This document shows positions 1 through 8,478 of a stretch of 64,000 bases of DNA, piece after piece. The first letter of the stretch is position 1. The number at the start of each line of letters is the position of its first letter. This DNA is from Variovorax davisae (lineage in GTDB: Bacteria; Pseudomonadota; Gammaproteobacteria; Burkholderiales; Burkholderiaceae_C): positions 496,001 through 560,000 of the forward strand of contig NZ_JASZYS010000003.1 in NCBI RefSeq assembly GCF_030316845.1, given 5' to 3'. The notes below the pieces were generated by a model, which searched no databases, had not been told where the DNA came from, and worked only from the letters and a program-made list of their open reading frames with translations. The position numbers and the translations under genes are program-made.

Positions 1-2
1 GC

Positions 3-851
3 TCGCATATCGACGTCCATGTTCCGGGGGGACCGGTCCGCCAATATTCTTTGTGCAACGACCCGGCTGAATCACACCGCTATTTGATCGGTGTACTGCG
101 CGATGCCGCTTCGAGGGGCGGATCGAGCACGATGCACGATTCCGTTAGCGAAGGCGACGTGCTGACGGTCAGCTCTCCGAAGAATCATTTCTCGCTCGCC
201 AAGGCTGCGCAGCGGAGCTTGCTGCTTGCTGGTGGGATCGGCGTGACACCGATCCTTTGTATGGCCGAGCGCTTGGCGGCGACTGGGGCGGCGTTCACGA
301 TGCACTATTGCACGCGGTCAAGGGAGCGGACCGCCTTCGTTGATCGAATCAGCGCGTCAAGCTTCGCCAGTCAGGTCTGCTTCCACCATGACGACGCAGA
401 CCCCTCCCAAAGGCTGGATCTCGCGAGTCTGCTGGCCACTCCCGTGCTGGGCACCCACCTCTATGTCTGTGGACCTCTGGGCTTCATGAATGCTGTGCTC
501 GATGCCGCACGGAGTAGCGGCTGGGCGGAGGAACAGTTGCACTACGAGTTCTTCGCTGCCGCAGCGGTGTCGTCGGACGCTGATCAGAACTTCGAGGTGC
601 AACTCGCAAGTTCCGGACGAGTGATCCCGGTGAAGAAAGAACAGAGCATCGTCCAGGCGCTGAGCGCCGCCGGGGTCGAGGTTCCGACTTCCTGCGAGCA
701 GGGGGTATGTGGTACTTGCCTGACCCGCGTGCTCGAAGGCGAGCCCGACCATCGGGACATGTACCTCACCCCCGAAGAGCAAGCCCGGAACGACCAGATG
801 CTGGTGTGCTGCTCGCGTGCGAGCAGCGCGCGGCTCGTGCTCGATCTCTAA
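3..851 (+). CDS. VanB-like Rieske oxygenase reductase (5' end outside window)
   Basis: Flavin/2Fe-2S reductase that would pass electrons from NAD(P)H to a Rieske oxygenase, in the vanillate O-demethylase reductase family. The frame is open from base 3, before the first possible start at 51, so the N-terminus lies outside the window. Visible in order are the flavin-binding RQYSLCN motif, the nucleotide-binding GGIGVTPIL segment, and a C-terminal plant-type ferredoxin domain with C-x4-C-x2-C (CEQGVCGTC) plus a later Cys in MLVCCS. The stop is 20 bp before the cupin gene on the same strand, and the partner oxygenase is at 2948. The family is clear; the substrate of the pair is not. Confidence 0.9.
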   Translation, partial: SHIDVHVPGGPVRQYSLCNDPAESHRYLIGVLRDAASRGGSSTMHDSVSEGDVLTVSSPKNHFSLAKAAQRSLLLAGGIGVTPILCMAERLAATGAAFTMHYCTRSRERTAFVDRISASSFASQVCFHHDDADPSQRLDLASLLATPVLGTHLYVCGPLGFMNAVLDAARSSGWAEEQLHYEFFAAAAVSSDADQNFEVQLASSGRVIPVKKEQSIVQALSAAGVEVPTSCEQGVCGTCLTRVLEGEPDHRDMYLTPEEQARNDQMLVCCSRASSARLVLDL

Positions 852-871
852 CCAATCCAAAGGAAAACCCG

Positions 872-1279
872 ATGTCGCCCGTGAAGTTGTTTGCCCAATT
901 CAGGGACTTGCCCCGCGAAAGCCTGTTTGACGGCAAGTTCGAGCGTTGCGCCGTGCGCAGTGACGGCGCCATGTCTGTCTTCAACTGGCTGAAGCCGGGC
1001 CTGCCGGACTTTCCGCCGCACGACCATCCCTTCGATCAACTAGTCTTCATCTTCGAAGGAACGATGGAGCTGACCGTCGGCGACGTCCCCTACCTGCTGA
1101 CGCCGGGGAGCGTCCTGCGCATACCCGCCGGCGTGCCGCACAAGGCTCGCGTGGTGGGCGAGGAGACCGTGCTGAACATCGACATCTTCTCGCCGGTCCG
1201 AGAAGACTACGCGCAACTTCTGCGCAATCCGCCTGACGAGTACGGTCCGACCAGCGCAGACGCGGGGGAGGCGCAATGA
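872..1279 (+). CDS. Small cupin-domain protein
   Basis: A 135-aa single-domain cupin. The start at 872 follows an AAGGAAA Shine-Dalgarno; a longer frame exists but overlaps the reductase gene. Cupin motif 1 is seen as HDHPFDQLVFIFEG, with a metal-type His-x-His but Gln where Glu is common. Motif 2 contains PAGVPHKA with the second-motif His. Members of this family act as small metal-dependent enzymes or as sensors. Its last codons overlap the next gene by ATGA, so it is translated with the SnoaL-like protein. A role in handling the methoxylated substrate or its product is inference from the operon only. Confidence 0.8.
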   Translation: MSPVKLFAQFRDLPRESLFDGKFERCAVRSDGAMSVFNWLKPGLPDFPPHDHPFDQLVFIFEGTMELTVGDVPYLLTPGSVLRIPAGVPHKARVVGEETVLNIDIFSPVREDYAQLLRNPPDEYGPTSADAGEAQ

Positions 1280-1722
1280 GTGCCGATCTGCTTCCGGGCG
1301 GCGTCACGCCGCAAGAACGTGCCCATGTCGAGGCGTTGATCATCGACGGCGCCTGGCGCGTCGATCACGGGCAGGCCGACACCGTATGGGAACAGTGCAC
1401 CGAGGACGCGGTGCTTTTCGGAATGCGGCCTAACGAAGACATCGTCGGGCGTGAAGCGATCAAGGCTTGGGGAAGAACCCGGGCCTCGGCCCAGCGCACT
1501 ACGCGTCATGTGGTGACCAATGTCCGGGTCTATCGCGATGCGTCGGGCGACTTGCGCAGCACCTCAACCTTGACGATGTATCGCCATGAAGGTTCGGGGA
1601 CGGGTTCGGCCGCCCCCTTCATGGTGGGTGACTATGAGGACAAGTACGAGCAAAACGCCGATGGCCGCCTGCTGATGGCCGAGCGCCGGATCGTCTGGGC
1701 CTTCATGAGCCCGAACTCATGA
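1276..1722 (+). CDS. SnoaL-like / NTF2-fold protein
   Basis: A 148-aa protein resembling SnoaL-like (NTF2-fold) polyketide cyclase/dehydratase relatives. Visible family features are the N-terminal helix followed by GAWRVDHGQADTVWEQCTEDAVLFG, a GREAIKAWG loop, the RTTRHVVTNVRVYRD strand and a basic ERRIVWAF end. Such proteins are cone-shaped pockets that act as isomerases, dehydratases or small subunits. The gene overlaps both neighbours by ATGA, indicating translational coupling in one operon with the Rieske system. The reaction cannot be told from sequence. Confidence 0.75.
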   Translation: MSADLLPGGVTPQERAHVEALIIDGAWRVDHGQADTVWEQCTEDAVLFGMRPNEDIVGREAIKAWGRTRASAQRTTRHVVTNVRVYRDASGDLRSTSTLTMYRHEGSGTGSAAPFMVGDYEDKYEQNADGRLLMAERRIVWAFMSPNS

Positions 1723-2891
1723 TGCGCGCAGCGGCCGTGATCAAGACAGAGAGCATTCGAGGGCGCATTGCCCTGATGGTTGCGCACTGCGCCGGCATGA
1801 TCGACTTGGTGGCGCTGCCGATCTGGGTGGGCACCTTGATCGCGCATCACGGCTTCAATCCGCAGCAAGCGGGCGTCGTGGTGACGCTTTTCCTCGGCGG
1901 TGCGGTCGCAGCCAGTCTTCTCGTTGCGCGTCTTTTCCCCCTTCTCTCAGGACGTCGCGTGGCACCGATCGGCTACGCGGTCGCGGCCATCGCGTTGGTT
2001 TGCGCGTCGTCGACCCGCGACTTCGGTGCCCTTGCAGGCCTGCACGCCACGGGTGGCTTCGCGGCAGGCATTAGCTTGAGCCTCACCCATGGAACCATTG
2101 GGCGCACTGTGAACCCGCATCGGCTGTTCGCACTCGTAGGGATGGCCCTGGGCATTTTCGCGCCGATCTTCATGGTGGGAACGTTGAGGATCGTAGGCGC
2201 CTTCGGCGGGCAGGCCCTGTTCTACGTGTTGGGCGGCATCATGGCGCTGGCCGCGATCGTGTGCTGCTTTGCCTTCCCGCAGTGTAATGCCGCGCCGGCG
2301 AGAGAGGCGACGGCAACGCGGATCAATGCGCCGATGCCCCGCATCGCATGGGCGGCGATCCTGGGTATTAGCTGCATCACCCTGGTTCAGGCAATGATGT
2401 TCAGCTTCGTCGAACGCATGGGCATCGAGCGCGGCTTCGACGCTGCGAATGTGGCCTCGGTGCTGGTCGCGGTCGGCGTGGTGAACATGTTTCCCGCAGC
2501 CCTGGCGGGGTGGCTGCAAGGTCGCCTGAATCCTCGGCTGGTGTTGGTGGTCGGGCCTGTATTGCAGTGCATCCTGTCCTTGGTGATCACACAGACGTCG
2601 AGGTTCGAGCCTTATGCCGTAGGTGCAGCGGTGTTCGTTGCCGTCTTGGTATTCACCCATACCTTTGCCTTCGGCTTGTTAGCGGAGATCGATTCGACCG
2701 GTCGGGCCACATCGGCGACGCCTGCCATGACCATGATCGGCTCGGCCATCGGACCCGTGCTCGGGGGAACGCTCGTCGTGGCTTTTGGCTACGGAGGATT
2801 GGGCATCGCGGCCGCCGCGATCGATGGGGTGGCGATCATCTTTTTTTCGCGTCTTCTCGTGCGACGTCGACTTCAAAAGGCGGTCGCCTGA
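1719..2891 (+). CDS. MFS transporter
   Basis: A 390-aa inner-membrane protein of the major facilitator superfamily with about twelve hydrophobic segments, the first at LMVAHCAGMIDLVALPIWVGTLI and the last near GIAAAAIDGVAIIFFSRLL. The size is usual for an MFS permease. A basic LLVRRRLQK tail would face the cytoplasm. The start overlaps the SnoaL-like stop by ATGA. Sitting between the two halves of a demethylase system, it most likely imports the aromatic or other methylated substrate; direction and substrate are inferred. Confidence 0.85.
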   Translation: MMRAAAVIKTESIRGRIALMVAHCAGMIDLVALPIWVGTLIAHHGFNPQQAGVVVTLFLGGAVAASLLVARLFPLLSGRRVAPIGYAVAAIALVCASSTRDFGALAGLHATGGFAAGISLSLTHGTIGRTVNPHRLFALVGMALGIFAPIFMVGTLRIVGAFGGQALFYVLGGIMALAAIVCCFAFPQCNAAPAREATATRINAPMPRIAWAAILGISCITLVQAMMFSFVERMGIERGFDAANVASVLVAVGVVNMFPAALAGWLQGRLNPRLVLVVGPVLQCILSLVITQTSRFEPYAVGAAVFVAVLVFTHTFAFGLLAEIDSTGRATSATPAMTMIGSAIGPVLGGTLVVAFGYGGLGIAAAAIDGVAIIFFSRLLVRRRLQKAVA

Positions 2892-2916
2892 AGAGATAGC
2901 GCAATCATCAAAGCAG

Positions 2917-2934
2917 CGGGCGCCGAAGCGCCCG
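2917..2934 (+). promoter_or_regulatory. GC-rich hairpin just before the oxygenase ribosome binding site
   Basis: CGGGCGC and GCGCCCG form a perfect 7-bp stem around a CGAA loop, followed at once by the TAGGAG ribosome binding site of the oxygenase at 2948. It has no T-tract, so it is more likely an mRNA stability or translation element than a terminator. It lies in the only untranslated gap between the transporter and the oxygenase. Confidence 0.5.
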
Positions 2935-2947
2935 GTAGGAGAAAACC

Positions 2948-4000
2948 ATGTTTATCAAGAATTGCTGGTATGTCATCGCCTGGGACAAGGAAGTGCCAGC
3001 TGAGGGGCTCTTAGCCCGTACGGTCATCAACGTTCCGTTGGTGTTATGGCGCGATACTCAGGGCAAGGTCATTGCCTTTGAAGATCGCTGCTGTCACCGC
3101 GGTGCTCCTTTGTCTATGGGGCGCAAGGAGGGCGGCGACTGCGTGCGTTGCATGTACCACGGCCTCGTATTCGACAAGACCGGGCAATGCGTGGCAGCAC
3201 CTGCACAGAATCGGATCCCTCCCCAGATGAAGGTCAGAGCCTTTCCTGTGGTCGAGACGCATCGGTGGGTGTGGGTCTGGATGGGCGATCCAGCATTGGC
3301 GGACGAGAAGCTCATCCCGCAGACGCCATGGCTTGACCATCCGGAGTGGCGCTCGCTCGACGGCTATCTGCACTACGACACGAACTACCTGCTCATCGCC
3401 GACAACCTGCTTGACTTCTCTCATCTTCCCTACCTTCACCCGACTTCGGTCGGGGGTTCGCACGACTATGCATCCGTGTTGCCTAAGGTCGAGCGGCGTG
3501 AGCGCGGCGTGTACCTCACCAAGTGGGTCAAAGACACCGACCCGCCAGCCTACTCGGCCAAGTACGGTAACTACCCTCCAGGCCAGAAGGTGGACCGCTG
3601 GATGTTCTACGAATTCCAGGTGCCGGGCGTGTTGCTGATGGACTCTGGCATGGTGCCCGCCGGCAACAATGCCGCCGAGGGCGAGCGCGTGAACGCCATC
3701 GCGTTCCGCGGATGCCAGGCGCTAACGCCGGAGACTGACAACTCAACGCACTACTTCTTCGCCCACTGCCACAATTTTTTGATCGACCAACCCGAGGTCA
3801 CTCAATCGATCCACAACGGCATCCTCACCGCGTTCGAGGAGGATCGTCAAATGATCACGCTCCAGGATCGAAACCTGCGCTTGGACCCCACCTTCAAGAT
3901 GCAGCCGCTTTCGGTCGATGCCGGCCTGGGCCAGTTCCGGTGGGTCGTAGATCAGATGATCAAGCGCGAGCAATCCGAAGAGCCACACGCTGCTGCGTGA
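2948..4000 (+). CDS. Rieske non-heme iron oxygenase, VanA-like O-/N-demethylase alpha subunit
   Basis: A 350-aa oxygenase component of the vanillate-demethylase type, expected to oxidise a methyl group on O or N and release formaldehyde. The Rieske centre is C48-x-H50-x17-C68-x2-H71. The mononuclear iron site shows D156-x2-H159-x4-H164 (DFSHLPYLH). The length matches the VanA family. The start is supported by AGGAG at proper spacing. The reductase partner is at 3-851 and a formaldehyde dehydrogenase lies downstream, which supports a demethylase rather than a ring dihydroxylase. Dicamba, vanillate, syringate, choline-like or other methyl donors cannot be separated by reading. Confidence 0.9.
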   Translation: MFIKNCWYVIAWDKEVPAEGLLARTVINVPLVLWRDTQGKVIAFEDRCCHRGAPLSMGRKEGGDCVRCMYHGLVFDKTGQCVAAPAQNRIPPQMKVRAFPVVETHRWVWVWMGDPALADEKLIPQTPWLDHPEWRSLDGYLHYDTNYLLIADNLLDFSHLPYLHPTSVGGSHDYASVLPKVERRERGVYLTKWVKDTDPPAYSAKYGNYPPGQKVDRWMFYEFQVPGVLLMDSGMVPAGNNAAEGERVNAIAFRGCQALTPETDNSTHYFFAHCHNFLIDQPEVTQSIHNGILTAFEEDRQMITLQDRNLRLDPTFKMQPLSVDAGLGQFRWVVDQMIKREQSEEPHAAA

Positions 4001-4244
4001 GGTGATTGTGTCGTGGCCTTCAAGGATCTGCGGATCCGCCTCGCTCAGGATCGCGGCTGTGCTCAAGGCCGTCTCGGCGTGAGGGTCGAAGCAATCGCTG
4101 TTTGCGCCGCGAGGCGCGCGCAGTCCACCTGGTCGCCATTCTGTCAATTGAGTGAGCGCCTGAACCGACAGCTTGCATTGCAGAGAAAGTCGCGGCGTCC
4201 GCCGCATTCCGCCGATGAACGGCGTCAACAAGCAAGGAAAGAAG

Positions 4245-5450
4245 ATGAGCAGCAGCAACCGTGGCGTGGCCTACGTCAAACAAGGGGTGGTTGAGGTCCA
4301 AAGCATTCCGTTTCCAAAACTGGAAGACCCTCGTGGGAAGCGCATCGATCATGGTGTGATTCTCAAGGTCGTCTCCACCAATATCTGCGGATCTGATCAA
4401 CATATGGTGCGCGGACGTACGACTGCTCCGGCGGGTTTGATCCTCGGCCACGAGATCACTGGCGAAGTGCTCGAGGTGGGCCGTGATGTCGAAACTTTGA
4501 AAAGGGGCGATCTGGTTTCGGTGCCCTTCAACGTGGCATGCGGGCGCTGCCGCACGTGCAAGGAGCAGCACACGGGTGTGTGTTTGACCGTAAACCCGGC
4601 CCGGGCTGGGGGCGCATACGGCTATGTGGATATGGGCGGCTGGGTCGGTGGCCAAGCCGAGTATGTGATGGTGCCGTATGCGGACTTCAACTTGTTGAAG
4701 TTCCCCGATTCGGCGCAGGCGATGGAGAAGATTCGCGATCTGACATGCCTGTCCGACATCCTCCCGACTGGATACCACGGCGCCGTGATGGCGGGAGTGG
4801 GTCCGGGCAGCACCGTTTACGTAGCCGGGGCTGGGCCTGTCGGCTTGGCTGCAGCGGCGTCGGCCGACCTCTTGGGCGCGGCGGTGGTCATCGTCGGAGA
4901 TGTGAATCCGGCGCGTTTGGTCCATGCGGCCACTTCGGGGTTCAAGACCGTCGATCTATCGAAGGACGCGACCCTGGCCGAGCAGATCGCGCAGATCCTG
5001 GGCGTGCCAGAAGTTGATTGCGCAATTGACGCTGTCGGCTTCGAGGCGCGGGGTCATGGACACGAAGGTGCGCAGCACGAAGCGCCCGCGACGGTCTTGA
5101 ATTCTCTGATGGAGGTGACGCGTGAGGCGGGCAAGATTGGCATTCCTGGTCTGTACGTGACAGATGATCCGGGGGCCCTCGACGCCGCGGCAAAGAAGGG
5201 AGCACTAAGCATTCGCCTTGGCTTGGGCTGGGCCAAGTCGCACAGTTTCTTCACAGGTCAAACTCCGGTAATGAAATACAACCGTGCGCTCATGCAGGCT
5301 ATCCTGTGGGACAAGATTCGCATTGCCGAGGTGGTCGGCGTGCAGGTGATTTCGCTGGAGGAGGCTCCGCTTGGCTACGCGGCCTTCGACGCGGGCGCGC
5401 CCAAGAAGTTTGTCATGGATCCGCACGGCCTTCTGGAAAAGACGGCTTGA
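4245..5450 (+). CDS. fdhA: Zinc-dependent formaldehyde dehydrogenase, glutathione-independent
   Basis: A 401-aa zinc alcohol dehydrogenase-superfamily enzyme of the glutathione-independent formaldehyde dehydrogenase type, oxidising formaldehyde to formate with NAD. Visible are catalytic-zinc residues C48 (NICGSDQH) and the GHE motif near residue 69, four structural-zinc cysteines (C99, C102, C105, C113), and a Rossmann GAGPVG loop near residue 195. The start at 4245 is chosen because AAGGAAAGAAG precedes it and the N-terminus then matches the family; an upstream in-frame start at 4173 lacks such a site. A 244-bp gap with no convincing gene separates it from the oxygenase. It would detoxify the formaldehyde made by that oxygenase. 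Confidence 0.9.
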   Translation: MSSSNRGVAYVKQGVVEVQSIPFPKLEDPRGKRIDHGVILKVVSTNICGSDQHMVRGRTTAPAGLILGHEITGEVLEVGRDVETLKRGDLVSVPFNVACGRCRTCKEQHTGVCLTVNPARAGGAYGYVDMGGWVGGQAEYVMVPYADFNLLKFPDSAQAMEKIRDLTCLSDILPTGYHGAVMAGVGPGSTVYVAGAGPVGLAAAASADLLGAAVVIVGDVNPARLVHAATSGFKTVDLSKDATLAEQIAQILGVPEVDCAIDAVGFEARGHGHEGAQHEAPATVLNSLMEVTREAGKIGIPGLYVTDDPGALDAAAKKGALSIRLGLGWAKSHSFFTGQTPVMKYNRALMQAILWDKIRIAEVVGVQVISLEEAPLGYAAFDAGAPKKFVMDPHGLLEKTA

Positions 5451-5460
5451 TTTTTTCGAC

Positions 5461-5505
5461 AGCGGCAACGGGGGCATGGGACCCCCATGACCCGCTTCTG
5501 CCGCT
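5461..5505 (+). terminator. Imperfect hairpin after fdhA
   Basis: Starting 10 bp after the fdhA stop, AGCGGCA pairs with TGCCGCT (outer 7 bp) and CATGGG pairs with CCCATG inside, with further G/C pairs between. There is no downstream T-run, so intrinsic termination is not proven, but the position suits the end of the demethylase operon. Confidence 0.4.
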
Positions 5506-5705
5506 CGGAGATGTCTTGCTCGGCTTCGCCCCTGCCATTCCAGCTTTGAGTTGGGTCGGCCGGACGCCTTATGACCGGGGCCTCGGCTTCGCTAATGTCG
5601 ACGCGCATGCGTTATTTTCCTGCGCGGTGCTGCAACCCCTTTAATCGTCGACACGCCTTGCTCTGCGCCGGTGCCACGTTGCCGCTTTCTTCAGTCGTGG
5701 CCGGC

Positions 5706-5960
5706 AGGCCGCGCATGTTGGAGGCCTATGAAGACCAAACGCGCCGCTGGCTGCAGCGGCAACCCGGAATGACGGCCGTGGAGATCCTCGAGCGGCTGCG
5801 AGAACTTGCGCCGGCAGGGACGTTCACGGACACGCACTTGAGAACGGTTCAACGTGCACTCACAACATGGCGTGCAGATGCGATCCGGCAGTGGATCGAT
5901 CAATGCCGCATGGAGACGGAAACAAGTACATCTCCCTCGGCAAAGGCTGCGGGGGTCTAA
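5706..5960 (+). pseudogene. C-terminal fragment of a DDE-type transposase
   Basis: The reading frame from about residue RPRMLEAYED to the stop at 5960 looks like the C-terminal tail of a large integrase-catalytic-domain transposase: a helical RRWLQRQPGMTAVEILERL stretch followed by LRTVQRALTTWRADAI. The catalytic DDE core is absent and the upstream frame is unrelated, so this is a remnant of about 85 codons. It marks the start of an IS-debris patch to 6540. Family assignment is from memory of such tails and is moderate. Confidence 0.5.
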
Positions 5961-6021
5961 AGGGGGCCAGGCGCGGCGCGCCTGGTATCAGATAGATAAA
6001 AAACCAGTCGGGCCAAACGGC

Positions 6022-6171
6022 CGTGGACAACGCTTCGCGTTGACCGTTGACCACCGCCTGAGCCTGGGCGGAACACATGATCGCTGCGGCAACGAACAAT
6101 ACAGCCTCACGCGCTCGGTAACATTGCGCCGTGAGGCAACATGAGGGGCAGTTCCTCATGTCGCTTGACAA
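6022..6171. repeat. Dispersed repeat, copy 1 (IS-like end)
   Basis: About 150 bp closely matching 22315-22456, differing at roughly one base in fifteen plus one indel near 6035. Both copies end in the same outer sequence, which on the minus strand begins TGTCAAGCGACAT. That resembles an insertion-sequence terminus starting TG. At this copy the outer edge abuts, and appears to truncate, an IS30 transposase fragment. Confidence 0.65.
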
Positions 6172-6480
6172 CCAGTTCGCGCCTGAGCGCCCCTCGCCCC
6201 TGAATGTAGAGGGCCTGGTAAATAACTTCGTGGGAAATGCGCATGGACTGATCATCCGGGAAATCGACCTGCAGACGGTTGGCAATCTGCTCCGGCGACC
6301 AGCCGTTGACCCATTTGCGGTCACCACGATGAGGCTTGTTGCGGCCGATGAACGAAGCTTGGCGAGGCCCGGCGACCTCGCGCCCTTGTAGCCTTGGCGC
6401 CGGATCGACCTTGAAGCACCCGGCCCGCCTGTGCGGGCTAATTACGTCGGACAGGACACTCGTGTGAAGTATCAGCGAAG
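6172..6480 (-). pseudogene. IS30-family transposase fragment
   Basis: The minus-strand frame contains GWSPEQIANRLQVDFP, SMRISHEVIYQALYIQGRG and ALRREL, diagnostic of the middle of IS30-type transposases. The usual C-terminal catalytic half is missing because homology stops at the edge of the 6022-6171 repeat. The N-terminal part before RNKPHRGDRKW is also degenerate. No intact IS30 ends are seen. Confidence 0.75.
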
Positions 6481-6697
6481 TCCGGTATCTACCTATCCGG
6501 TGCGAGGCGGGAGAAGTTTTCCTAAACGGGGTGTCCAACCAATCTACCGCGGCGGACTCTGCAAAACATCGCGGCCGGATAGAGCCGAGTAGTCAACGAC
6601 TGATAGGAGGAGGAGGCGATGATCCGGTCTCAAGGTACTCGTCAATCGTCGTAGCAATGGTTCGACCGACCGCTGAGGGGGTGTCCGCGCGGTGACC

Positions 6698-7528
6698 CTA
6701 CAACGGCGGGAACCGAGGGTTTCGCCTTTCCTGAGCGGCGGCGATGCCTTCCTTCAAGTCGGGAAGCTTCAAGAGAGTTCCAGTGAGCTTCTTCGAGTCC
6801 TCCACAGCTCGTCCAGGCTCAAGGTGCATCTGCTCGGCGTAGACCTGACGCTTGGCGGTCTTGACGGCGATAGGGGAAACGCTTGCTGCCATTTGACGTG
6901 CGCGGGTAAGCACCTGCGCCTCAAAGTCTTCTGACGGCAGCACGCCGTGAAGAAAACCCATGCTGCGCATCTCCTCGGCCAGCAACACCCTGCCCGTGAA
7001 GAGGATGTCCACCGCATTGCTCAGCCCGATGAGGCGCGGAAGCACCCAGGAGAGGCCGTATTCCGCAGGCAGCCCCAGCTTTGGGGTGGAGGTCGTGAAC
7101 TTGGCGCCCGCCGCCGCATAGCGAAAGTCGCAGAACGCCGCGAGGCCGACCGCGATGCCGGCGCATGCGCCGTTCACCGCGGCAATGACGGGCTTGGCCA
7201 GGCCCCAGTGCCACACCATCTCGTGGTCGAACTCCGGATGCACGCCATGGCCGGGCCGCGCCAACGCCTCTTGCCTCGATTCCGCGACATAGTTGCTCTT
7301 CGAGTCCTTGTGGTGCTCCAGCGCCTTGAAGTCGGCACCGACGCAAAACTGGCGCCCGGCGCCGGTGACGACGATGACGCGAACCTCGGGGTTCTCGTCG
7401 AGCGATTTCATCAACCAGCGGTACTCGGCGTTCATGCGGTGGGTCCAGGAGTTGCCGCGGTCCGGCCGCTTCAGACGAACGAGGCCGACGCCGTCGGCAA
7501 TGCTGGATTCGGTGACGTGCAGTTCCAT
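6698..7528 (-). CDS. Enoyl-CoA hydratase/isomerase (crotonase) family protein
   Basis: A 276-aa crotonase-fold enzyme acting on a CoA thioester. Visible are GAGRQFCVGADFKALE (oxyanion-hole strand), AAVNGACAGIAVGLAAFCDFRYAA and KLGLPAEYGLSWVLPRLIG. The start at 7528 matches the family N-terminus; the open frame further upstream runs into the next crotonase gene and is not used. It lies 19 bp after the crotonase at 7548-8402 and is presumably in the same operon. Exact chemistry (hydratase, isomerase, hydrolase) cannot be read from the motif. Confidence 0.85.
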   Translation of the reverse strand: MELHVTESSIADGVGLVRLKRPDRGNSWTHRMNAEYRWLMKSLDENPEVRVIVVTGAGRQFCVGADFKALEHHKDSKSNYVAESRQEALARPGHGVHPEFDHEMVWHWGLAKPVIAAVNGACAGIAVGLAAFCDFRYAAAGAKFTTSTPKLGLPAEYGLSWVLPRLIGLSNAVDILFTGRVLLAEEMRSMGFLHGVLPSEDFEAQVLTRARQMAASVSPIAVKTAKRQVYAEQMHLEPGRAVEDSKKLTGTLLKLPDLKEGIAAAQERRNPRFPPL

Positions 7529-7547
7529 GGGATGCTCCTCGCAGGGT

Positions 7548-8402
7548 TCAATCGCCGAAACGCTCATCGCGCTTCTTGAAGGTCGCGGTGGTTCCTTCCT
7601 GCGCGCGTTCGCGCAGGAAGTTGAATTCGTCCGGCTCGAAGCGCAGGTTCGTGCCCAGCGTGTGGCCGACGTAGCCACGGGTGAACTGCTGTGCGCCGCC
7701 CAGGCTTTCGAGCGCCATCTGGTGCATCGCCTTGCCCGTGACCAGCGCGTCACGCGCATGCTTCGAAATCCGCTGCGCCCAGTTCTCTACCGTTGCCTCC
7801 AATTGCGCTTGCGGAACCGAGAGGTTGACCAGTCCGAACCGGTGCGCCTCGGGGCCGTCGAAGCTGTCGCCCAGCAGCATCAGTTCGCGCGCCTTCTTGG
7901 CTCCGTACATCAGGATCTGGCTGTTCATGTGCCAGGTGTTGCCGGCCAGGCCGAGCCGCTGCTCGGCGTGACTGAAGTAGGTGTCGTCGGCGGCGATCGC
8001 CAGGTCGACCAGCTCCACGAAATACATGCCGACACCGGTGCAGTGTCCGTGCACTTGGGCGATTACGGGTTTCATCGAATTCTGGAACGCCATGTAGTTC
8101 ATGCCGAGCTTGCGATCCCGCAGCAATCGGGTGCGCTGGCTAGGCCGGCGCAGCTTGCTGCCATCGGCGGCCGGCTCGAGGCCGTAGGACATCAGTGCAT
8201 CGTTGTAGTCATGGCCGGCACAGAAGGAGGGCCCATTGCCCTTCAGCACGATGACCTTGATGGCGTCGTCGTCTTCGGCTTCGTGCAGGGCGGCGACGAG
8301 TATGTCGAGATCGTCGAATCGCAGCGCGTTGTGCTTCTCGGGTCGGTTAAGGACCAGCCGCGCCACCGGTCCGTTCTTCTCGACGATCACTGCATCGCTC
8401 AT
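7548..8402 (-). CDS. Enoyl-CoA hydratase/isomerase (crotonase) family protein
   Basis: A 284-aa crotonase-superfamily protein. The N-terminus VARLVLNRPEKHNALRFDD, the GPSFCAGHDYNDA oxyanion strand and the VIAQVHGHCTGVGMYFVELVDLAIAAD core are typical. The start at 8402 is preferred over an in-frame start at 8450 because it begins directly at the family N-terminus and leaves a 76-bp divergent spacer before the CoA-transferase. It is the first gene of a two-crotonase minus-strand operon, probably co-regulated with the CoA-transferase/ligase pair on the other strand. Confidence 0.85.
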   Translation of the reverse strand: MSDAVIVEKNGPVARLVLNRPEKHNALRFDDLDILVAALHEAEDDDAIKVIVLKGNGPSFCAGHDYNDALMSYGLEPAADGSKLRRPSQRTRLLRDRKLGMNYMAFQNSMKPVIAQVHGHCTGVGMYFVELVDLAIAADDTYFSHAEQRLGLAGNTWHMNSQILMYGAKKARELMLLGDSFDGPEAHRFGLVNLSVPQAQLEATVENWAQRISKHARDALVTGKAMHQMALESLGGAQQFTRGYVGHTLGTNLRFEPDEFNFLRERAQEGTTATFKKRDERFGD

Positions 8403-8478
8403 CGCATCTGCTCCTGAATTGGTACCCCGATATGATACAACGTTTGACACGGGCGTCTATGATTTGTAGCATGAAGCC
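8403..8478. promoter_or_regulatory. Divergent promoter region, crotonases / CoA-transferase
   Basis: This spacer separates opposite-strand starts. It contains an AT-richer stretch with TGATACAA (about 8429-8438), TTTGACA and TATGATT, plausible promoter parts though the spacing is not canonical. TGATACA also occurs in the other divergent spacer of this region (about 12557), so it may be a shared operator half-site. Confidence 0.35.
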
